64,000 bases of DNA from Metridium senile (lineage: Eukaryota; Cnidaria; Anthozoa; Actiniaria; Metridiidae), in NCBI GenBank assembly GCA_949775045.1, contig OX459105.1, positions 13,219,398-13,283,397 of the forward strand, read 5' to 3'. Below, piece by piece: positions 27,121-41,590 of the stretch (its first letter is position 1; each line of letters starts with the position of its first letter). Position numbers and translations under genes: made by a program. Below the pieces are notes generated by a model. It saw only the letters and a list, made by a program, of their open reading frames with translations, searched no databases and was not told the DNA's origin.

Positions 27121-30100
27121 TACATGGTTGAAAAATAATATGAAATGTCACGTATATGACATGATTTGTATAAAAATATATTATTATTTGTTTTACTCTT
27201 TGGGAGGTTGAAAGGATCTGATTTTTTATCAGTGAAAGCTCTTTTTCTCGTTTTAATTTTTTGTGCTGCCTTCTGTCCATTTTGATTTTTTTTTTTACAT
27301 TTTCACACGTTTAAAACTGATATTTAAAAAAATTGATATTGTTTTATAATTAAAAGTTAAATTTTGTTTTTTATAAGATTATTAATATTTTATAACAATA
27401 TCCGGATATTATTTTGCGCTATATCTTTTAAAGATTATATCTTAACTTACGATTAAGAAACACTCCAGGTTTCTATGATAAATGAATTATGTATACATTG
27501 ATATCATTGAGAAATTTAGAACTATTTTAGATTTCGATTTGTAATTTTGATTTTGTTTATTTAAATACCTTCCTAGTTGATTTATATCTGTTTTTTTTTT
27601 TTGTTGATGTTCGTTCTTTGATTCAGCCAAACGGTAACCGATCACAAGCTTTTGTTATTCTTTGTATCGAAATACTACGTGGATTAATATGAATGTGTTT
27701 ACTATATATGGGAGAACGCATGCGCAGGAGTGACTATTTTATTCAAGATAACAATTGATATGAAATTTGCATTCATATGCAAACTTTCTTCTCTTCGAGA
27801 GCAAAGATTTGTCGTAAATATATTTATTAACTCGAATGATTTTTCTTTAAAATCGTTAAATTAACATTTAAACTTATTTCGCCACTTCTTGACCAAGCAA
27901 AATTATCTTCAGTTGTGAATAAACGAGTGAATTTCTATCGAAAAGAATTTTCTCGGCATCGTTTTAAAGCTAAAATCTATTCATATATTACAATATATTT
28001 CTTTAGTTAAGGAAAACCGTGAATAATCTTAAACAAAACTCCCTTCTACAGACAATTTAAAAAAGTCGGCAGTTTTGAAATAAAAATAAAATTAAAATGT
28101 TTTAAAAACTATAAAAAGTCAAAAAGTATACCGTACATCTATCCAAGTCTATTCATATAGTGATTAAAACAGACCTAAACAAAGAAAAAAAATATTATTT
28201 CTCTAAAATATCCATTTTTAAATCATTAAAGTTTGTCGAATCTTAAAAAAACTGTCTTTCAAACTTGTGAAAAAATAGTAGTTTTGGTGTAACTTTGAGC
28301 CGGTTGAAAATGATACCGCAAGACTACTGTAATATGACAAACTATACGCCCACATAATCCAAGCGTTTGAAAAAAATCGTGACTTGTTCTACGTATTTTG
28401 ATAATCGCTTGTAAAATACTACAAGAAGTTTACGTCCGACAGCTAGAGCTTTGCATGATGCGATATGATGAACTCGTCGGCTTGTTTGATTAGAATTATA
28501 ATATCCACAAATGAACAGCCTTGAAGCAAATAAACCGGCCGAACGACGCACTGGTTAATTTTTGAAATTTTAATCAACTCTAAATTGGCTTTTAACAGGG
28601 ATATAGGGTTGAAAAGAAAGCCGAAAACACGGGATTGTTTTGTCGTTAATACATTGATTTAGAGTAGTCATTTGTTAATTTCACCAGAAGCGAGATGCAA
28701 ATCCCACTCACAAAATGAACTATATTTGCTCGAAAAGAAAACCAAAGCCATTATTTTGATGTACTATTCTAAAGTAGAACTCAAATCAAGGTTTATTTGC
28801 TTGTAATTGAAGCGAATATTTAGGTTTTCATTTGTATTTACAAAGACAAGTTGAGTTGTCCATTCTTTCAAGTTCGGCGAAGAAGATGAAATTTGACTGA
28901 TTAGTTAGCACTCGCGTAGCGGTCCTTGTAAGAAAAAGCGCCAATATTCCATCAAAATTAGCTGTTTATCTTCATCAGTGAGCGAAAACATTAAGCATTA
29001 TTAAATATATCGTACTTCTAAAAAGCAATAAATTATATTTCGTGTAGGCGAGTTTAGGTTTTTGCGCGAATCTGACAAAAATGATGACTGAGAACTTCCG
29101 AATTTTCCGACCTGAAATGCAAATAGATCTCCCGAGGGTGACCCAACAACAGGAAACCAATGTGTTTGACTCACTCTAATAATGACTTTTTATCTGTTCT
29201 TTGAAATTCCGTGTTTTAATATGTCAGTTAAGTGGAGTGAAGTTTTGCTGTATTGATTCTCGTCTCAAACAATTAGTTTTATGCTGTCCCCTTATTTTAA
29301 ATAACAGAAACCCTACGTACGGTTCTACACTTTCCAAGTATTTCTCATCGATAAAGAGTTCAAATCACGTAATTGTCTTCATTTTAGTTAATTCCACTTC
29401 AAATTTTCCTTTTGTAGCGTAAAAATGTATATATTTTATATGATTTAGTGTCCATTTTTATTCTAATTAAGTCTGCCTTGCAGCTGCAGCACCAGGTATC
29501 AACATATAACACAAAATACCATTTTCATTGCACTTTTTCTTCACTTCTTTATTTATGTTGAAAATATAATATTTGTTAGATGTTTACGATCATATTTTGA
29601 TTGAGAAATAAATACTTTTAATACTATATGATGTAAATACAGCGAAAAACAACCGGTTCAGATGATTTAGGAAAGGATCACTTGATCTTATTTCGTTATA
29701 TTAAAAATACAACAAACAATGCTTGCTTTTTAAGAAAATTACTTTATCACTTGAACTGAAAATTCTCACTAAAACACTTAGCCAATTTTCGCTTTCTATC
29801 AAATTGTTGAATCATAATTTGAAGTCTTTTGTGGTAATATGGACTTTTCTTCAAAAACAATTGACAAATCTCCGGTTTGGTAGATTTAGAGCAAGATATC
29901 TCTCAAAATGCAACATTTGTGATAGTAAATTTGTTCGTCAAAACTTAAATTAAAAGACTCTAAACTTAGAATTCAACAGTTCATGGACACAGTACACTTG
30001 AATGAACATGAACAAAATATACTAACACACACAAACGTACCTAAATATTGGTAGACGAGAAAATCTTCTTTAAAATGGTATTCCTTTACAAAGACGGTTA

Positions 30101-30880
30101 TCCTGCTAGGCTTCTAGGCTGGAAACTTTGCTAGAAGACTCGTAGACATCCCAAACGGCGCATAGCATGGTCTCTCTTAATAGAAATAATAATTTTTAAA
30201 TACCAGTCACGTGACATTATAAATAGCTTGAAGAATTTATCTATCGATCTTAAGCTTTGATGTTAATTAAATCCTGGTCTTGCTTTGCACGCTCGCTCAA
30301 TTGAATTATCGATTGATCTTTACTTCAATTCAAACAAAACATATAATACACAATATGACCAAAAAATATAAAGTAAAAGTCGTAACGTAGTTAAGTTAAA
30401 TACCCCTTCAGATATACGTAAGCAATTTAAGACAAGACTTAAAATATAGATAACTATTTTACTATATATATTACTATAATATCTTTTTGAAAAGTCAGAA
30501 TAAAATTCGTTTCTTGTTTGCACATGCGTATTTCAAGAATCGGCGAATGGCAACTTCATGACCGAAAGGCATTGCGGTTACGCATATTACATAATATAAG
30601 TGCGTGTATTTCTAGATTGCCTCCAGTTCAAACTTTACTACATGGGACTGGCATTGTACAGTCTTTTCGGTCATGTAAAGCGCCATTTTCTTATGAAATA
30701 AGCCGTATTTAACAAAATGAAACTGAAGAGTAACTCGCAAATCATTAAGCCTAATTTGAAAATGATATTATGGTCACGTTATATAAAAAGAGGTATTTAT
30801 TTTATTTTATTTTGATAGTCATTGATATTAGTTATTGCTTCTTTAATAAGTTGAATATGTTTACTTGGGCATACAGTTTG
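27121..30880. other. AT-rich intergenic stretch
   Basis: I find no gene, RNA or nameable repeat. Short open frames (for example near 28,342-28,551 and 29,723-29,953) have no recognisable domains and no splice-linked partners. Confidence 0.55.
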
Positions 30881-31000
30881 ATAATGAATAGGAATGTGAG
30901 GAGGCTTGTCATTTTTTATTACTTTGAATATTCTTTGGATAAAGGCCGAAATATACAAAGTAATAAAAAATGCGAGCCCTCTCGCATTCCTATTCATTAT
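30881..31000. mobile_element. Short palindromic element
   Basis: Inverted arms ATAATGAATAGGAATG and CATTCCTATTCATTAT around an AT-rich centre; it is followed by the dispersed repeat also found at 4.3 kb. Confidence 0.65.
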
Positions 31001-32214
31001 TCTTTAATAAACCATTTGCATTATAGCGTCATATACCACCAGTACCAGAATGCTTTGCCTACTTTCTTTTGTTAAATAATTAGTGCCAATTGTTCTAGTA
31101 GTCTCTCAAAAAGGGAATAAGAATTGGAATAAAAATTCGTACAACATTCTGGTACTAGTAGTAAAATGACATGAAAATGGCCTGTTGATTAAAAGATAAG
31201 TTATTCATCTTACGTAAAAGAGCCGGAATGTCGCTTACTGATATCTATTCCTCTTCCTCAGTGAAAGTTATATTATTGATATAGTCATTGCTGTTTTAAA
31301 TGTGAATAAAAAATTAATATGAATTGTCGAACGGGAAAGATCCAGTGGGTTGCTACAATCTTGGCAAAATCTATTGAACCTCTCCCCCTTCCCCCTCCCC
31401 TCTCAATTTTCCTTCTTCTCCAGTCTTTCTCGTCCATTATTATTTCCAAAGGAAGCCCAAAAAAGTATATATTTTAATATATATTTTGATATTATTATTA
31501 TCATATTCTATTGATTGTAAAAATAAAAGCAGTCATAATGACAATGATAATAATAATAATAATAATTGACAAGATTGTGACTATTTCTCTATACTTTATA
31601 TTATAAAATGGTTATTCGAATTCAAGCATCCTGATTGGCTGAGGAGCTTGCTTTATGAGAGCACACATCACGCGCGTTTGCATGTCGATCGAATATGCCA
31701 ATTGTATTTCACAAAAGAAAAGAAAAAATTATTTTCTTGCTGTAGCAGTTAAAAAGCGCTTGGGGTCTGTGTCGTGAACACTTCTTTAGTGTTCTGACAT
31801 CCCCATGTGCACACAGCATGCGCACGCATTTTCTATTTCTTCAGTGTAGTATATAATAGCTTCAGGGGCCGGTTTTGTCTAAGTATATAGCGAGTTCAAT
31901 TTCATTGCGTACATTGATTTAAAATTAATCAAAAAGGGAAGGTATGGGGTGCTATAATATATAAAAAATCAAGCAATCTAAAAAATACAGGAAAGAACTT
32001 AATAAACCGCCAAAAGAAAGTCAAAAATTAGGGACATCAGTGTCTTATGGACTTTATACAACTGACTGTACCTTCCTGAACACATCACAGGTACTTAGAC
32101 CAAATAAGTACGATATATTATTAAAGGGTTATAATAAGAGCCTCAAAAATGAATACTTTTTAGAGCATGTTTTTACTCTGAAATTTGCCGTTTTCATTAA
32201 AATATACTTTCAAA

Positions 32215-32395
32215 TATAATCCTCTTTGAAGATATACCTTATTAGGGATATAGATCTTATTCACTTGCCCTAATGTTTCCAAATACAATCCTCTTGGGAG
32301 ATAGACCTTATTCACTTGCCTCAATGTTTCCCAGTAAAGTACTCTTGGGAGATAGACCTTGTTCACTCGCCTAAATGGTTTTGTAAAATACGGGT
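32215..32395. repeat. Tandem units of a dispersed short repeat
   Basis: About three units of 57-63 bp contain GGGAGATAGACCTTATTCAC. On the minus strand they read NKVYLPRGLYLETL repeatedly. Further copies lie at 33,405-33,530 and in introns of both receptors (44,105-44,160, 44,410-44,510, 58,015-58,210). 31,111-32,214 and 32,396-33,404 show no gene. Confidence 0.75.
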
Positions 32396-34112
32396 TGGAC
32401 TTCACCAGTAGAAAGCTGCGTTTTTATTGGCCCCATTAGACAGCACCGCTATTGTTTGGTTAGGTTTAGGGCAATTGTTTGGAAAGACTCTATTGTTTTT
32501 CAAACCAATCCTAAACGATGTTCCGAGTCGGTGAAGACTCGCCCTAAAATACAAATCACCGGAGAGATAGTTATGCTGTATACCGACACAAAAGGAAAAA
32601 CCTATTTTTGCTGTTGATCAAAACACTTCCGACTTTTGAAATATATTGACTTGATCCCTTGACACATCAATGACCTAAAATGAGCGCATCAAACCAATTT
32701 ACATTTGTCAGTCCAAAGTATAAAAGTTTCTTGTTTTTGTATAGTTTGTAGTGTATAAATTTATGTTATTTGTACAGTTTTGTAAATGTCCGTAATTTTT
32801 GTAACATCAGGACCCGCATTTATACCAGCGGTTTGTCTAAATTGGACTTCCTGTATAAATATTTAAATAAATAAAAAATGATAGAAAATGCAGAGACGTG
32901 GATTTTTGGCAGTTAAGGAATTAATAATTATTCTACAAGAATCAAATCGGCAAATTTAAATCTTTTTTTGATGTAAAGATAGAGGGCCAATTTGGATTCA
33001 AAGGGTTTTCCAGGAAAATAAAAGCTCAAAATGGAACTGAGTTTAACGTTGACCTATCTTTATTTTTATTTCTTTTGTGTGAATAAGTGGTATACAATAT
33101 TTGCCTCAAGCGTGTATGAATTGATGAATAAAAATGTTTGATATTCCCAAAATATTTCGTCCTTCATACATTTACTTGCAATTTGAGTTACCGAAAAATA
33201 ATGGTCTCACCCTAAGATAGGAAAACAGAAACTGAGAACAGACGCCTCAGTGTACATGAGAAATGAGTAGGACTTAACGGACAGTTATATGAAGGCGCAC
33301 ATTACTGCCACGCAGTTTACAATCACGAGTGTGGTCCAATCATCTCGATTGGGTAAATCCGCTAGATGCATACGGGCTCAAATGTCTGGAATTTCCGGCC
33401 AAGATAAACCACTTTGGAGATAGACCTTATTCGATTGAATTGGCTCTGTGGTTTTGGGTGATATACGTATTTTCACAATGTTTTTCAATTACAGTCCTCT
33501 TTGGAAGATAGGCCGTATTCACTTGCCCCATTGTCGTGTAATATATTCTTTTGACTACAGCCCGTGGATATATTTATATATTCCTTAATTAAACGCAAAG
33601 AGTAGTCAGATTCTAAAGAATATATTACACATTATTGAGGCTTAACTTGATCAACGACAAGCGTGGAAAGTCAATTCCGGAAGACAGAAGAATATGCAAA
33701 TCGAAAGAAGACCAAAGAATCCTTAACAATGCTTTATTACATAAAGTCTTGAAGATAGTTATATAGTTGTATTTGCTGTCATTAGCAAATATTATCCCTG
33801 AATAATAATAATAATTTTTAACCGTTTCAATAGTTTGTTTTACGGTATCTATTACGTCATTATTTTGTTAAAGAAGAAACATATCATAAGCAAAGGTTAT
33901 TTCTTTTTATATGTGGAAAAAAAATACTTTGTTTGGTTTCTTGGCTAATTAGAAGTTTAGACATATATCTTGGATTTTTATATAATGGACTAAAAGTAAA
34001 AAGTAGATTAATGAGATATTTATCTGAACAGTATCTCTGAGCGTCGCACGCAACCTTTATGTTGAATATATAGGTTCAGCCTTTCTTTTTTTCCCATTCA
34101 TTCATTCATTCA

Positions 34113-34275
34113 TTATGGGTGGCATGGATGGCGTATAGTGGCTTACCGCGCGCCTTGCACCGCTGTGATCCAGGTTCGAGTTCCGGCTCGGGCATGAATT
34201 ATATGTGAGTTAAGTTTATTTGATGTGTTTTTTCTCTCCCATATGCCACGAGGGTTTTTCTCCGGGTTATCCAGC
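34113..34275 (+). mobile_element. tRNA-derived SINE
   Basis: It has a tRNA-like head with B box GGTTCGAGTTCC and a tail containing CACGAGGGTTTTTCTCCGGG. A 3' fragment of a similar SINE (GCCCCGAGGGTTT, CTCCGGTTTTCC) lies at 16,295-16,360. No gene is visible in 33,531-34,112. Confidence 0.65.
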
Positions 34276-34401
34276 GACTATGACGTAACTAGTAAACAAT
34301 TAACGAAAGAAATTGATGCCGGCACAAGAAAATATCACAGGAAAAATCAAGAAAAAAGTTAATGCAGCCATATTATGTGAATGAATACGGTTGAACGTAG
34401 G

Positions 34402-34646
34402 TGGGCAAACGGTTTCAAAATTTATCTCTTTATAGACCTTTATAGAATTTATATCTTTATATATCTTTATATTTTTATAGACCGTTTGCCACCCCCTTTC
34501 AACATTGTTGAAGCGTGTTACGTATTTGAAAGACCACTAAATCCGCATGGGTGTACTCAACAATGTTGAACGGAGCAGGGTAAACGACTTCAACTCCAAA
34601 AAGGAATGAAATTGAAATTGAAGCAAATGTTGAAGCCGTTTGCCCG
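34402..34646. mobile_element. MITE with GGGCAAACGG(T/C)TTCAA ends
   Basis: The inverted ends match motifs at 46,080-46,215 and 60,401-60,535 (CAAACGGCTTCAACATTTAC), which are copies shared by both duplication units. Confidence 0.7.
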
Positions 34647-34689
34647 GGCATTAATGAAATAATAAGTATATAAATATAAATCTGAATAT

Positions 34690-34820
34690 TATACTTACTA
34701 CTTGTTAATTTATAAATATCTATTTCTAAAAAATAATAATAATGATAATAGTTGTATTTTATGTAGAATTTGTATATGCTGGAAAATAAATAAAGTTGTT
34801 GTTGTTGTTGTTGTTGTATA
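34690..34820 (+). repeat. Possible LINE 3' tail ending in (TTG)n
   Basis: GGAAAATAAATAAAG runs into nine TTG units, like a retroposon tail. No coding remains are seen upstream. 34,821-35,424 has no recognisable feature. Confidence 0.45.
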
Positions 34821-35424
34821 GCTAGCTTTGACTGTCATTGTTGAATGAATGAGCATACTTGTCGGGGTCCAACATTGCTAGTGCTAAAAACCCCGCTCAA
34901 ATCAAGCAAAGAAAAATCCCTTAATGAAATAATAAACAAAGCTATAAATGAATGGACTTCATTTGTAAGAAGCAAAATGCAAGGCTGCTATCAATGAAAA
35001 CCGCGAAGCTCGAGAATAGAAAATCCACAAGTTAAATTCTTTTTGATAAATCAAAGAAAACAAAGCGCCATGTTTGATGAATGAACGATGGAAGCTTACT
35101 ACGAATGCTAATTATCGGCGGGAAACAACATGGTGGATTTGAGGTCACGTGTTGCCCAAGAAAAAAAAACAAGCTGTTGGCGCCTTGTTGTATGAATGTA
35201 CAAATTAAAAGATTTTTTTTGGAAACAAAATGGCTGCTACGAAATAAGGCGCAGTAAATTAAAGAAATGAAAAGAAACCGGTCGTCTGACGTGAATTTTC
35301 TTGACAAAACAATGATACAGATGGAGTGAATATAAAGGCTATAATGACTAACGCGGCTTTGCTTACATAAGGCTTTTTAGAAAGTATAACAATATGTTTT
35401 AGATACTATGCTAATTGCAATATA

Positions 35425-35727
35425 TACACCTAGTTCAAAAAATCGTTGTCGCAGCCAAAGCTACAGTCCACACACTGAACGGCCCTGCAAAGGATATAGG
35501 TGTCGGTATTTCTTCTTTTGTTATCAATTCATTCATAGCATATTTTGGATGGACTTTTTTGTGTCGTATTACCATAACACTGTTACAGTGGTAAATGATG
35601 AAACACTGATATTTCTTTAAAAACGTGTTATAAATCACAAATTATGCTCATAATACCGACAACCTTTGCAGGCTTCAAAGTGTGGACTTTAGCTTCGGCT
35701 GCGACAACGATTTTTGAAATAGGTGTA
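35425..35727. mobile_element. MITE with TACACCTAGTTCAAAAAATC ends
   Basis: A full copy of the 12.56-kb family, flanked by TA, with GTTGTCGCAGCCAAAGC arms. Confidence 0.88.
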
Positions 35728-36121
35728 TAAGAAAAAGGCGGAATAGCCGAAACGTTCATTAAACAGTTACCATAGTTACAATTTAAGGTGATGTATCGGT
35801 TTCAACTTTATTCTACGTATACACGACACTGGTGAAAAACGCACTGCGCACGCTCGGAAGACGGTCGTGTTTACAATAAAACCATTGGAGATTTAACGTC
35901 GTTTGGTAAATCTTAAAAGTTAAGAAAGTTCGTGGAAAGTTAGTGCTTATATTTCCCTAACACATAACATTAGTTGTTGTCTTTCCCTTGTCAAATAATA
36001 CAAGAGAAATTCGCTTAATACATAACCAAAAGAAAACACGAAACGCTTCGTAAAATCTTCAGTTAGTCTTGTGTTTTGCTTACGCATGCGCCGTGCGTTT
36101 TTCACCCGTGTCCGTATACAC

Positions 36122-36685
36122 ATACAGTCATTTGAAAAAACGTTGTCGCCGACCAGCTCCGCGACTACGCGACTAATAAAAATCACTGAAGAATTAAATT
36201 TTTAGCACGCGCTAAAGAATATGCTGAAAAATGTAGAGAGTACATGAATGAATATGTGCCTTCGCGTTCTGTGCAAAGAGATATCGACAGTAAATAGCTA
36301 CTTCTTCAGTTTTAATGCAGAGGATTTGTGTCATCCAAATCAATCGCCAGCGTAAATCTAATAGAAACTAGACGATCTAGGAGCGTGAAGTCGGGCTAGT
36401 GATAGAATCAACACAGGCCGGCTAAACAATTCTACTTTGGGCTTCCTGTGTTCGTTCGCAAAGCATCATGGGGACTATACGCGACATGACAGATAGATAC
36501 ATTGACTAAAAGGTAAACCTAGAGTCGGGCCCTCTAGCCCGACTAACAAGGCACTGAGAGCAACATATATTATGTTGATAATATGTGCAGCTAACTGCTT
36601 CAGTGAGTTCTACCCATACTCCTTTTAGGTCTAGTCGCGTAGTCGCGAAGCCGGTCGGCGACAACGTTTTTTCAAATGACTGTAT
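36122..36685. mobile_element. MITE with ACAGTCATTTGAAAAAACGT ends
   Basis: A 564-bp element; arms run through GTTGTCGCCGACC and CGCGACTACGCGACTA. The interior has no coding signal. Confidence 0.85.
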
Positions 36686-36863
36686 ATACACACACCCATA
36701 TCCCCTTACGTCTGTGAATAACTATTTATTTCTGATAATCTTTTTGAAAAGGTTGTACAAGCACAATTTCAAATTTGTAAATTCAGTATTACCATTATAA
36801 ACAAAACATTATTATTTTACTTTCTTACTTACTTAATATTGTTTGTTTAGAGTGGTTTTCATT

Positions 36864-37046
36864 AGAGTGGTTTTCATTAACCCGTGAAACACACTTAAGC
36901 GTAATATGCTTTATTACACTTTATTACACTTTAACTTTAACTTTGTGTTTTATAATCATTTGTTCAATAGTACTATTATACATTAATACACTTTATTACT
37001 CTTTCCCTCATACACTTTGTTTCACGGGTTAATGAAAACCACTTTA
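36864..37046. mobile_element. MITE with AGTGGTTTTCATTAACCCGT ends
   Basis: This is a 183-bp element with long inverted ends and an interior rich in TTACACTTT. Confidence 0.75.
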
Positions 37047-37062
37047 TTTTTATTTGTACATA

Positions 37063-37370
37063 GAGTACAAACATTAAAAGTATGCAACATAAATAGTACT
37101 AAATAAGGGGCCGACAATTTAACTTTTGAGTTAAATGGTCGGCCCCTAATGATGTTTTCTGCTAATTCTATTGTTTTCTTTTGTTAATTTAGCAATGTTT
37201 AATATTAATTAGTACTACTTGTTTCACAGGTATAGAGTACAGACATTAAAAGAATGCAACATAAATAGCATTAAATAATGATGTTTATGTTAATTCTATT
37301 GTTTTCTTTTGTTAAATTAGCACTGTTTAATATTAATTAGTACTACTTGTGCACTCTATAAAAATATGAT
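37063..37370. mobile_element. MITE remnants with TAGAGTACA(A/G)ACA ends
   Basis: It has two TAGAGTACA starts (37,063 and 37,233) in the same orientation, each followed by ATTAAAAG. The first copy contains a 41-bp hairpin with GGGGCCGAC arms at about 37,107-37,147, perhaps a nested insertion. Confidence 0.6.
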
Positions 37371-39120
37371 TGGTGTAGTCAGGATTAAATATCATCAAAT
37401 TTAGTCAGAGACAACCTAATTCTTTTGTAAAAATGTGCACTCTATGTTCGTTTGTGTTTGGTACTTTGCCGTGATTTATTTTTTGTTCTTATGGATTAGA
37501 ATTTATATAGCGTACTTTCCGGAATACTTTTATGATCTACCATGTACAAGTTCGGACAGCTATCAATTTCTACATATTTCGAATCCCACTATGTTTGCAA
37601 TTGCATGATATATACATGTATCCATAATCTTTTACCTTTATATCATTCATATTCATACAACGTTTTTGCATAAGCTGTAAAAGTACAATTTCAGATGCAT
37701 ATTTGCTTTAAATTTCCCATGTTTTTTGTTTAATATTTTTGAAAGTTTAACCGAAACAATTATTTATATGCATTGTAACCACAGGCTTCCGATAAATCCG
37801 ACCTCAGTCTTAAATACTTTTCGGTTTAATAAGAGAAACTTAGTGACTTAACATGTTTATAAATACAATCCACTAATCCTTAAAACCTCTAAAATAGATA
37901 AACCCTTCGCCTTATAAGTCTGAAGTAAAACATTTCAATGATATTGATAATCAGATTATTTACGCAAAACTAACTACATATCTAACGAGAAACGAATCTA
38001 TTCCATTCCAGAAATTCACAAATTCAACTTGGCGTGTCCAAAGATGTTGGCTCTTAAGGCGTTAAAATTGTGTTAATATCTGGTAAAACTACCCACCTTC
38101 AGTAACTTCAAGGTGAATTCGTGACTGCCTTTGCCCAGAGATCTTGTAGCGCGTCTGTGTTATGTGGGTAGATACAAATTGCTTGAACACAGTCGTAATA
38201 AAGACCAAATAAGGACGTAGTCGTCAGTCTCACCTAGTCACTGAGACACCAAATGTTTGTTCAGCGTGTTCTGCATCAAAGTTCTTGCGATAATCGTGTC
38301 GATCTCGTTGGAATCATAGCGTCTTTATTATCTTCTCTAGTTTGTTTGCTTAACGTCCCAATCCTCAATGTGATTGGCTGGCAGTTAATATTGGGTATAT
38401 CATTGGTGGATTTATGACTGGATTATAGAGTATCTGCGATAATCGTATGACTAGAATAAACGATTATCCTTATAACGTGGTGAAGAGTTGTGGTTCAAAC
38501 GAGACATAAAAACGAGTCAATAATATTACAACGGTTTGTATGGGTCTCTAAGAATTCACTAAATGTTTACCAGCGGTTTTTAGCATAGTTAAACTGGTAC
38601 AGCTTTTGTGTTGGCTTGTATAAACACGGCAGGTTTGCAGACTACCTGTTAGTTTTGCGGTTTTTGATTTGAAAATATCGTTATATGGATCTTTTCTTCC
38701 AACAAATCTTATAAAATAATACAAATGATTTTTAAAAATGTACATAAGGTAATTCAATTAAAAAAACAATTGTGAATGCATTTGATATATAAAGTTAACA
38801 GGTTTATAAAGTGATGTTTTGTTTAAAATGTCTAAATATAAAAAGGCACAGGCAGCAGACAAAAAAGCAGAAGCCATGATACAGGCACAAGAACAAATCA
38901 ATTATAACAAAAAAGAAAACAAAATTGGAAAATACCGTGATGAAGGATGAATGGATAAAACACAGTTATTCATTAGAAAATGAGGGGAATGATACTTTTG
39001 TGATAGATGTGATTGCCATTGTAAAGAGGGAAAACAGTTCATTTCTGACTTAATCAATTTATTAATCTAAATAACACTGAAAAACAAGTAGTATTTACAA
39101 AGATTTTTACCACTGCGAAA

Positions 39121-39340
39121 TAGAGCGAAAACACCTAAAACCATGAAATACAAACAAAATAGTTATTAACTAATATAGTTTCTATTTAGTCACTATCACT
39201 CAACCAGAAACATCAAATACAAAAGGAAACAATACCTCATTACAACTTTACTTGTTTTTTATTAACTAATAGTTGCTAAATAAGAACTATTACACAGTAG
39301 AAATGTTATTTTATTTCATGGATAAAGTGTTTTCGCTCTA
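39121..39340. mobile_element. MITE, GCGAAAACACC ends (second copy)
   Basis: It aligns with 549-780, including TCACTCAACCAGAAACATCA in the interior, and ends in GTGTTTTCGCTCTA. 37,371-39,120 before it has no gene; 38,040-38,330 is less AT-rich but without a coding signal. Confidence 0.85.
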
Positions 39341-39661
39341 TCGTGTTTAAACACATAATTTACAATACAATAATTTTACAAATGAAAATATCATTTCCTT
39401 CAGTTTTCTATATTGTTTTTGTTTATATATTAAACAGAATAACTCATGTATTATTATCTATTTAACTCAACTTATCTATTTAACTCAACTCAAAACAATA
39501 AATATTTTTTTTTTCGAATGTGATCGCGCACACTTTCGTTGGGGCGCACAATAAAGGCTCCGTTCTATCAACCTCGTTCCGAGGACTCTCTCCCTTGCTT
39601 TTGGATGACAGCGAAGAGATAGGATCCTGTGAACGAGGTCGGCTTTCTTAAATATAACAAT

Positions 39662-40266
39662 ACACCCTATGCAAACACAGCGGTCAAACGACTACGCATG
39701 CGTGGCAAAATTTTCACAGCGCTAAATTTTGGATTGTAAAAAATGTTTGAAGTCGATTTACAAGAAATTCCCTGAATATATAAGCTTATTTATAAGCATC
39801 GTTTTTAATTGAGTCTGTGAACGAAGTTGGTGCTGGATCATTTTACTTGTTTTTTTCGCGCATGCGTAGTCGTTTGACCGCTGTGTTCCCTATGCATAAA
39901 GGCAATAAACATATCAGTAGTGAATCAGTTTTAGAATACAACAATGCTTTCAATAGAAAGAGCACATCGAAATTAGTAACATTCCAAAGTTTTATTATAG
40001 TAACATAAAATGATAAAAAGCTACAGCTGTTTGAATTTACAAGGATTTGACTAAAAATTTGAACTTTTGGCTGACAAGTTTCGTTTTCATGTTTTTGGTA
40101 CATTTCAAATGCTGATAACTCTGCATTGATTTAATACATGACACCATAACTCAAACAAATTACTAATTTAGACAGTCATGCTCTTTCTTGTAATTGAAAA
40201 ATATTATTGAAATATTTTATTGTTCATGGTGCTCGTTCCCAGTCCTTTCTCTTTATGCATAGGGTA
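39662..40266. mobile_element. MITE or nested pair near the hexamer array
   Basis: Strong inner arms ACACAGCGGTCAAACGACTA and the complement lie at about 39,676-39,885. A weaker outer pair ACACCCTATGCA / TGCATAGGGTAT (39,662 and 40,266) may be the true ends. Confidence 0.6.
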
Positions 40267-40283
40267 TATACTATTCTCTATTT

Positions 40284-41590
40284 TCACTGTTATTGTTATC
40301 GTTAATGTTATTGATATTGTCATTGTTATTGCTATTGTTATACGTAAACGTTATTGTTATTGTTAATAATGTTATTGTTGTTGTTCTTTTTATTGTCATT
40401 GTTAAACGTTATTGTCAGTGTCTTTGTCATTGTCATTGTCATTGTCATTGTCATTGTCATTTTAATTGTCATTGTCTTTGTCATTGTCATTGTCATTGTC
40501 ATTTTAATTGTCATTTTAATTGTCATTGTCATTGTTATTGTCAGTGTCTTTGTCATTGTCATTTTAATTGTCATTGTCATTGTCAGTGTCTTTGTCACTG
40601 TCACTGTCAGTGTCTTTGTCATTGTCATTTTAATTGTCATTGTCATTGTCAGTGTCTTTGTCATTGTCATTGTCAGTGTCTTTGTCATTGTTATTGTCAT
40701 TGTTATTGTCAGTGTCTTTGTCATTGTCATTGTCAGTGTCTTTGTCATTGTCATTTTAATTGTCAATGTCATTGTCCTTGCCATTGTCGTTATCATTGTC
40801 ATTGTCATTTTAATTGTCATTGTCTTTGTCATTGTCATTGTTATTGTCAGTGTCTTTGTCATTTTTATTGTCATTTTTATTGTCATTGTCTTTGTCATTG
40901 TCATTGTTATTGTCAGTGTGTTTGTCATTTTTATTGTCAGTGTCTTTGCCATTGTCATTGTCATTGTCAGTGTCAGTGTCAGTGTCAGTGTCAGTGTCAG
41001 TGTCAGTGTCAGTGTCAGTGTCAGTGTCAGTGTCAGTGTCAGTGTCAGTGTCAGTGTCAGTGTCAGTGTCAGTGTCATTGTCAGTGTCTTTGTCATTGTC
41101 ATTGTCATTGTCATTGTCATTGTCATTGTCATTTTAATTGTCATTGTCATTGTTATTGTCAGTGTCTTTGTCATTGTCATTGTCAGTGTCTTTGTTATTG
41201 TCATTTTAATTGTCATTGTCATTGTCATTGTCAGTGTCTTTGTCATTGTCAATGTCATTGTCCTTGCCATTGTCGTTATCATTGTCAGTGTCTTTGTCAT
41301 TGTCATTTTAATTGTTATTGTCATTGTCATTGTCATTGTCATTGTTATTGTTAGTGTCATTGTCATTGTTAGTGTCAGTGTCTTTGTCATTGTCATTGTC
41401 AGTGTCTTTGTCATTGTCATTGTCATTGTTATTGTCATTGTCATTGTCATTGTCATTGTCATTGTCATTGTCATTGTTATTGTTAGTGTCATTGTCATTG
41501 TTAGTGTCAGTGTCTTTGTCATTGTTATTGTTATTGTCAGTGTCTTTGTCATTGTCATTGTCATTTTTATTGTTAGTGTCATTGTCATTG
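40284..41590. repeat. Degenerate hexanucleotide array (GTCATT, GTCAGT, GTCTTT variants)
   Basis: This is about 1.3 kb of 6-bp units that differ by single bases, with a purer GTCAGT block at roughly 40,966-41,072. Positions 41,311-41,590 encode the distal Asn-Asp-rich part of the copy 1 receptor tail on the minus strand. Long reading frames here in other phases are by-products of the repeat. Confidence 0.95.

Noticed and set aside
38829..38950. Small frame MSKYKKAQAADKKAEAM with a charged helix
   Set aside because: Only about 40 codons, with no conserved partner or splice evidence; too weak to call a gene.
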